Shown piece by piece: positions 14,625 through 15,576 of a DNA stretch of 15,576 bases. A program made the position numbers and the translations under genes. Source of the DNA: an uncultured Clostridia bacterium (GTDB lineage: Bacteria > Bacillota > Clostridia > Christensenellales > Borkfalkiaceae); the NCBI GenBank assembly GCA_944369635.1, contig CALVXL010000073.1, positions 1-15,576 of the forward strand, read 5' to 3'. Numbering within the stretch: position 1 is the stretch's first letter; each line of letters opens with the position of its first letter. Under the pieces are notes generated by a model, which saw only the letters and a list, made by a program, of their open reading frames with translations, was not told the DNA's origin and did not search any database.

Positions 14625-14662
14625 ATGCGGGGCGCGGCAAAATTGCCGCGCCCCGCATTTTA
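14625..14662. terminator. Bidirectional terminator between nucleotidyltransferase and XRE genes
   Basis: A 16-bp perfect inverted repeat (14625-14640 with 14643-14658, ATGCGGGGCGCGGCAA arm) has A-rich sequence on the left (TTTAAAAAAAT) and TTTTAA on the right. It serves both converging genes. Confidence 0.82.
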
Positions 14663-14692
14663 ATCCTCTAAACCGAGAAGATAGTCCGCGCT
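14635..14692. repeat. Duplicated 58-bp segment, copy 1: terminator arm plus 3' end of XRE gene
   Basis: Aligned without gaps to 15115-15172, 51 of 58 bases are identical. The segment covers the centre and right arm of the terminator and the codons for the shared C-terminus of the XRE protein. The offset between copies is exactly 480 bp. Confidence 0.8.
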
Positions 14693-14872
14693 GACGTCAA
14701 AGATTTTACAAAGTTTGACGATGGTTTTTATGTCCGGTTCGGTACGCCCCTGCTCCCAACTTGCATAACCGTTCAAAGAAACGTTCAATATTTTGCAAAC
14801 GTCTTTTTGCGTCATCTCTCGCTCTTTTCTTATTTTTCTCAGATTATCTTTAAATTCCATATTACTTTTCAT
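14660..14872 (-). CDS. XRE-family helix-turn-helix regulator (copy 1)
   Basis: This small DNA-binding protein has 70 residues from the ATG at 14870-14872, or 66 from the ATG at 14858-14860; neither has a strong ribosome site (AGAAGAAAG precedes the first). It is essentially one HTH_3 domain: the first helices LRKIRKEREMTQKDVCKIL, the recognition helix around SLNGYASWEQGRTEPD, and the end helix TIVKLCKIFDVSADYLLGLED. The C-terminus SADYLLGLED is identical to that of the regulator at 15140-15346. A decayed XRE gene lies directly upstream. It probably acts as a repressor dimer, by analogy with phage and element regulators of this size. Its target is not evident nearby. Confidence 0.85.
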   Translation of the reverse strand: MKSNMEFKDNLRKIRKEREMTQKDVCKILNVSLNGYASWEQGRTEPDIKTIVKLCKIFDVSADYLLGLED

Positions 14873-14879
14873 CTTTCTT

Positions 14880-15089
14880 CTACGAAAGAACAAAATCTCT
14901 TCCGACAAGCTCATCGAGCGAAATTCCCTAAAAATCGGCAAGCTTTCCGCAAAAATCGATATTCGGTAAACCTTTGCCCGCCTCTCCCCAGCTGATCATC
15001 CGCTGTTTAAATCCCGTTTTTTCCGTAAGCGCGCTCTGCGTAAATTCACTTGCCGCCCTTTAATATTTTAGCGCTTTCCCATAATTCAA
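14880..15089 (-). pseudogene. Decayed XRE-family regulator with two in-frame stops
   Basis: Read in one frame, this stretch gives a complete 69-codon XRE protein broken by two stop codons, with no frameshift. It starts at a TTG (15087-15089) with AAGGTG seven bases upstream and reads NYGKALKY, stop (TAA, 15060-15062), RAASEFTQSALTEKTGFKQR, MISWGEAGKGLPNIDFCGKLADF, stop (TAG, 14928-14930), GISLDELVGRDFVLS, then a normal stop (14880-14882). The motifs FTQSALTEKTGF, GLPNID and ISLDELVGRD are hallmarks of this family, and the total length equals that of its neighbours. It lies between two intact XRE genes. It is more likely an inactivated gene than a recoded one, since both TAA and TAG occur and neighbouring genes stop at TAA and TAG. 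Confidence 0.8.
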
Positions 15090-15114
15090 AATATTTGCAC
15101 CTTGCTTCCAGGCT

Positions 15115-15172
15115 CGGCAAAATTACCGCGCCCCGCAAACTAATCCTCTAAACCGAGCAGATAATCCGCACT
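15115..15172. repeat. Duplicated 58-bp segment, copy 2: broken terminator plus 3' end of second XRE gene
   Basis: This matches 14635-14692 at 51 of 58 positions. To the left of 15115 the match to the first copy stops, so one arm of the hairpin is missing and this copy can no longer form the long terminator stem. Confidence 0.8.
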
Positions 15173-15346
15173 TAAATCACAAGCTTTGCAAATCAAAAAA
15201 ATGCTTTCTGCGTTTGGTTGAATTTTTCCCGTCGTCCAATCCGAAACGCTCATTGCCGATACGCCCGCTTTTTCCGCAAACTTACGTTTACTGAGTCCAC
15301 TCTCTTTTAAATATTCCGACAGCCTTTCTGCAAATAAATTATTCAT
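15140..15346 (-). CDS. XRE-family helix-turn-helix regulator (copy 2), probable autorepressor
   Basis: This 68-residue protein is a single HTH_3 domain: FAERLSEYLKESGLSKRKFA, the recognition region GVSAMSVSDWTTGKIQPNAE, and the closing helix IFLICKACDLSADYLLGLED. It shares its last ten residues and the DNA around its stop with the regulator at 14660. The ATG at 15344-15346 has no ribosome site, and the predicted start of transcription falls on the A of the ATG. Its promoter overlaps an imperfect copy of a 20-bp palindrome that also sits inside the opposing promoter, so it likely represses both itself and the plus-strand gene that begins at 15443. This is the usual layout of a phage or integrative-element repressor; the regulation is inferred. 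Confidence 0.87.
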   Translation of the reverse strand: MNNLFAERLSEYLKESGLSKRKFAEKAGVSAMSVSDWTTGKIQPNAESIFLICKACDLSADYLLGLED

Positions 15347-15352
15347 AAAAAT

Positions 15353-15381
15353 ATTGTAAGATAAAGTTTACAAAAAGTCCT
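15353..15381 (-). promoter_or_regulatory. Promoter of XRE copy 2
   Basis: Minus-strand -10 TACAAT (15353-15358), a 17-bp spacer, and a weak -35 AGGACT (15376-15381) that keeps only the GAC core. The predicted start coincides with the ATG. The -35 box adjoins that of the opposing promoter. Confidence 0.5.
15354..15373. promoter_or_regulatory. Candidate operator O2, imperfect palindrome
   Basis: TTGTAA, eight bases, TTACAA. The left half TTGTAAGATA repeats eight bases (GTAAGATA) of the perfect palindrome at 15384-15403. It covers most of the -10 box and spacer of the XRE copy 2 promoter. Confidence 0.55.
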
Positions 15382-15409
15382 TGACGTAAGATATATCTTA
15401 CGTTATAAT
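15381..15409 (+). promoter_or_regulatory. Repressible promoter of the small cysteine protein gene
   Basis: -35 TTGACG (15381-15386) and -10 TATAAT (15404-15409) have a 17-bp spacer occupied by the palindrome. The predicted start is near 15416, about 27 bases before the ATG. Confidence 0.8.
15384..15403. promoter_or_regulatory. Candidate operator O1, perfect 20-bp palindrome
   Basis: ACGTAAGATATATCTTACGT is identical to its reverse complement. It fills the spacer of the plus-strand promoter exactly, from the last three bases of the -35 box to the base before the -10 box, so a bound repressor would block RNA polymerase. Its centre is 30 bp from that of O2. Confidence 0.75.
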
Positions 15410-15442
15410 AGTATTATTATCACATTATCAAGGAGATATACT

Positions 15443-15576
15443 ATGAAAGCAAAAACATGCGACAAGTGCAGATATTTTGAAAGATTTTATTTTAAAGGCG
15501 TAACTCGTTTTACCCCTTCGAAAAGCGGCAGATGTAAAGCTAAAAGCAGGCTTACTACGACAAAAGAAAGCTGTGA
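15443..15576 (+). CDS. Small four-cysteine protein, phage or mobile-element type, cut by window end
   Basis: The ATG at 15443 follows a strong AAGGAGA site by six bases. The 44 residues visible begin MKAKTCDKCRYFERF and continue to a second cysteine group (SGRC, later KESC) at the window edge. The pattern, CX2C followed by an aromatic stretch (RYFERFYF), a Gly-x-Cys and a later Cys, is seen in short zinc-binding-like proteins encoded early in Firmicutes phages and integrative elements. No function is known to me. It is the first gene under the operator-bearing promoter, so it probably opens an element's operon that continues beyond the window. Confidence 0.72.
   Translation, partial: MKAKTCDKCRYFERFYFKGVTRFTPSKSGRCKAKSRLTTTKESC

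Noticed and set aside
14880..15089. Stop-codon recoding or selenocysteine in the broken XRE gene
   Set aside because: The stops are TAA and TAG, not TGA, and nearby genes end normally at these codons, so point mutation is simpler.
1..15576. CRISPR array, tRNA, rRNA or insertion sequence
   Set aside because: No regularly spaced repeats, cloverleaf sequences or transposase frames were seen on either strand.

Overview
The window looks like chromosome of a Gram-positive, Clostridia-type bacterium. The evidence is a set of genes typical of that group: a DUF4364 family protein, a TIGR03905-type TSCPD-domain protein, an ECF transporter S component, a type III pantothenate kinase and a very cysteine-rich small membrane peptide. 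Shine-Dalgarno sites are mostly strong (GGAGG type), and many promoters match the housekeeping sigma-A consensus with exact 17-bp spacers. Members of the Christensenellales, which include many uncultured gut lineages, would fit, but that placement is inference.

Layout from left to right. (1) 1-2933, minus strand: a two-gene unit made of a single-pass membrane protein and a large secreted lipoprotein that runs off the left edge. (2) 3015-6015, minus strand: a likely operon of ECF S component, coaX and homoserine dehydrogenase. It has a sigma-A promoter, a leader predicted to fold as a three-way junction, and a terminator at the end. (3) 6044-6405, plus strand: an isolated gene for a 65-residue peptide with 14 cysteines, with its own promoter and terminator. 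(4) 6471-10767, minus strand: an unknown helical protein, a Nudix hydrolase, the ribosome-associated GTPase BipA/TypA (internal promoter and structured leader) and the Mrp/NBP35 iron-sulfur carrier ATPase. (5) 10735-11700, plus strand: DUF4364 and the TSCPD-domain protein. (6) 11735-13450, minus strand: dtd (D-aminoacyl-tRNA deacylase), a 67-residue two-helix membrane protein and a 317-residue polytopic membrane protein. (7) 13479-14658, plus strand: an uncharacterised nucleotidyltransferase-family protein. (8) 14635 to the right end: an accessory-looking segment with an XRE-type regulator, a dead XRE gene carrying two in-frame stops, a second intact XRE regulator, a divergent operator/promoter region, and the start of a small four-cysteine protein of the kind common in phages and integrative elements.

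The core genes are ordinary. The most interesting signals are regulatory. dtd and the nucleotidyltransferase gene face each other across two strong promoters whose predicted start sites fall at or one base before the ATG, so both mRNAs should be leaderless; the second XRE gene appears the same. A perfect 20-bp palindrome fills the spacer of the rightmost promoter, and a weaker copy lies exactly 30 bp away over the XRE gene's own -10 box, as expected of an autoregulated phage-type switch. The three-way-junction leader before the ECF S gene is a candidate structured RNA that I cannot assign to a known riboswitch class. No tRNA, rRNA, CRISPR array or insertion sequence was seen, and no gene-free stretch exceeds 300 bases.
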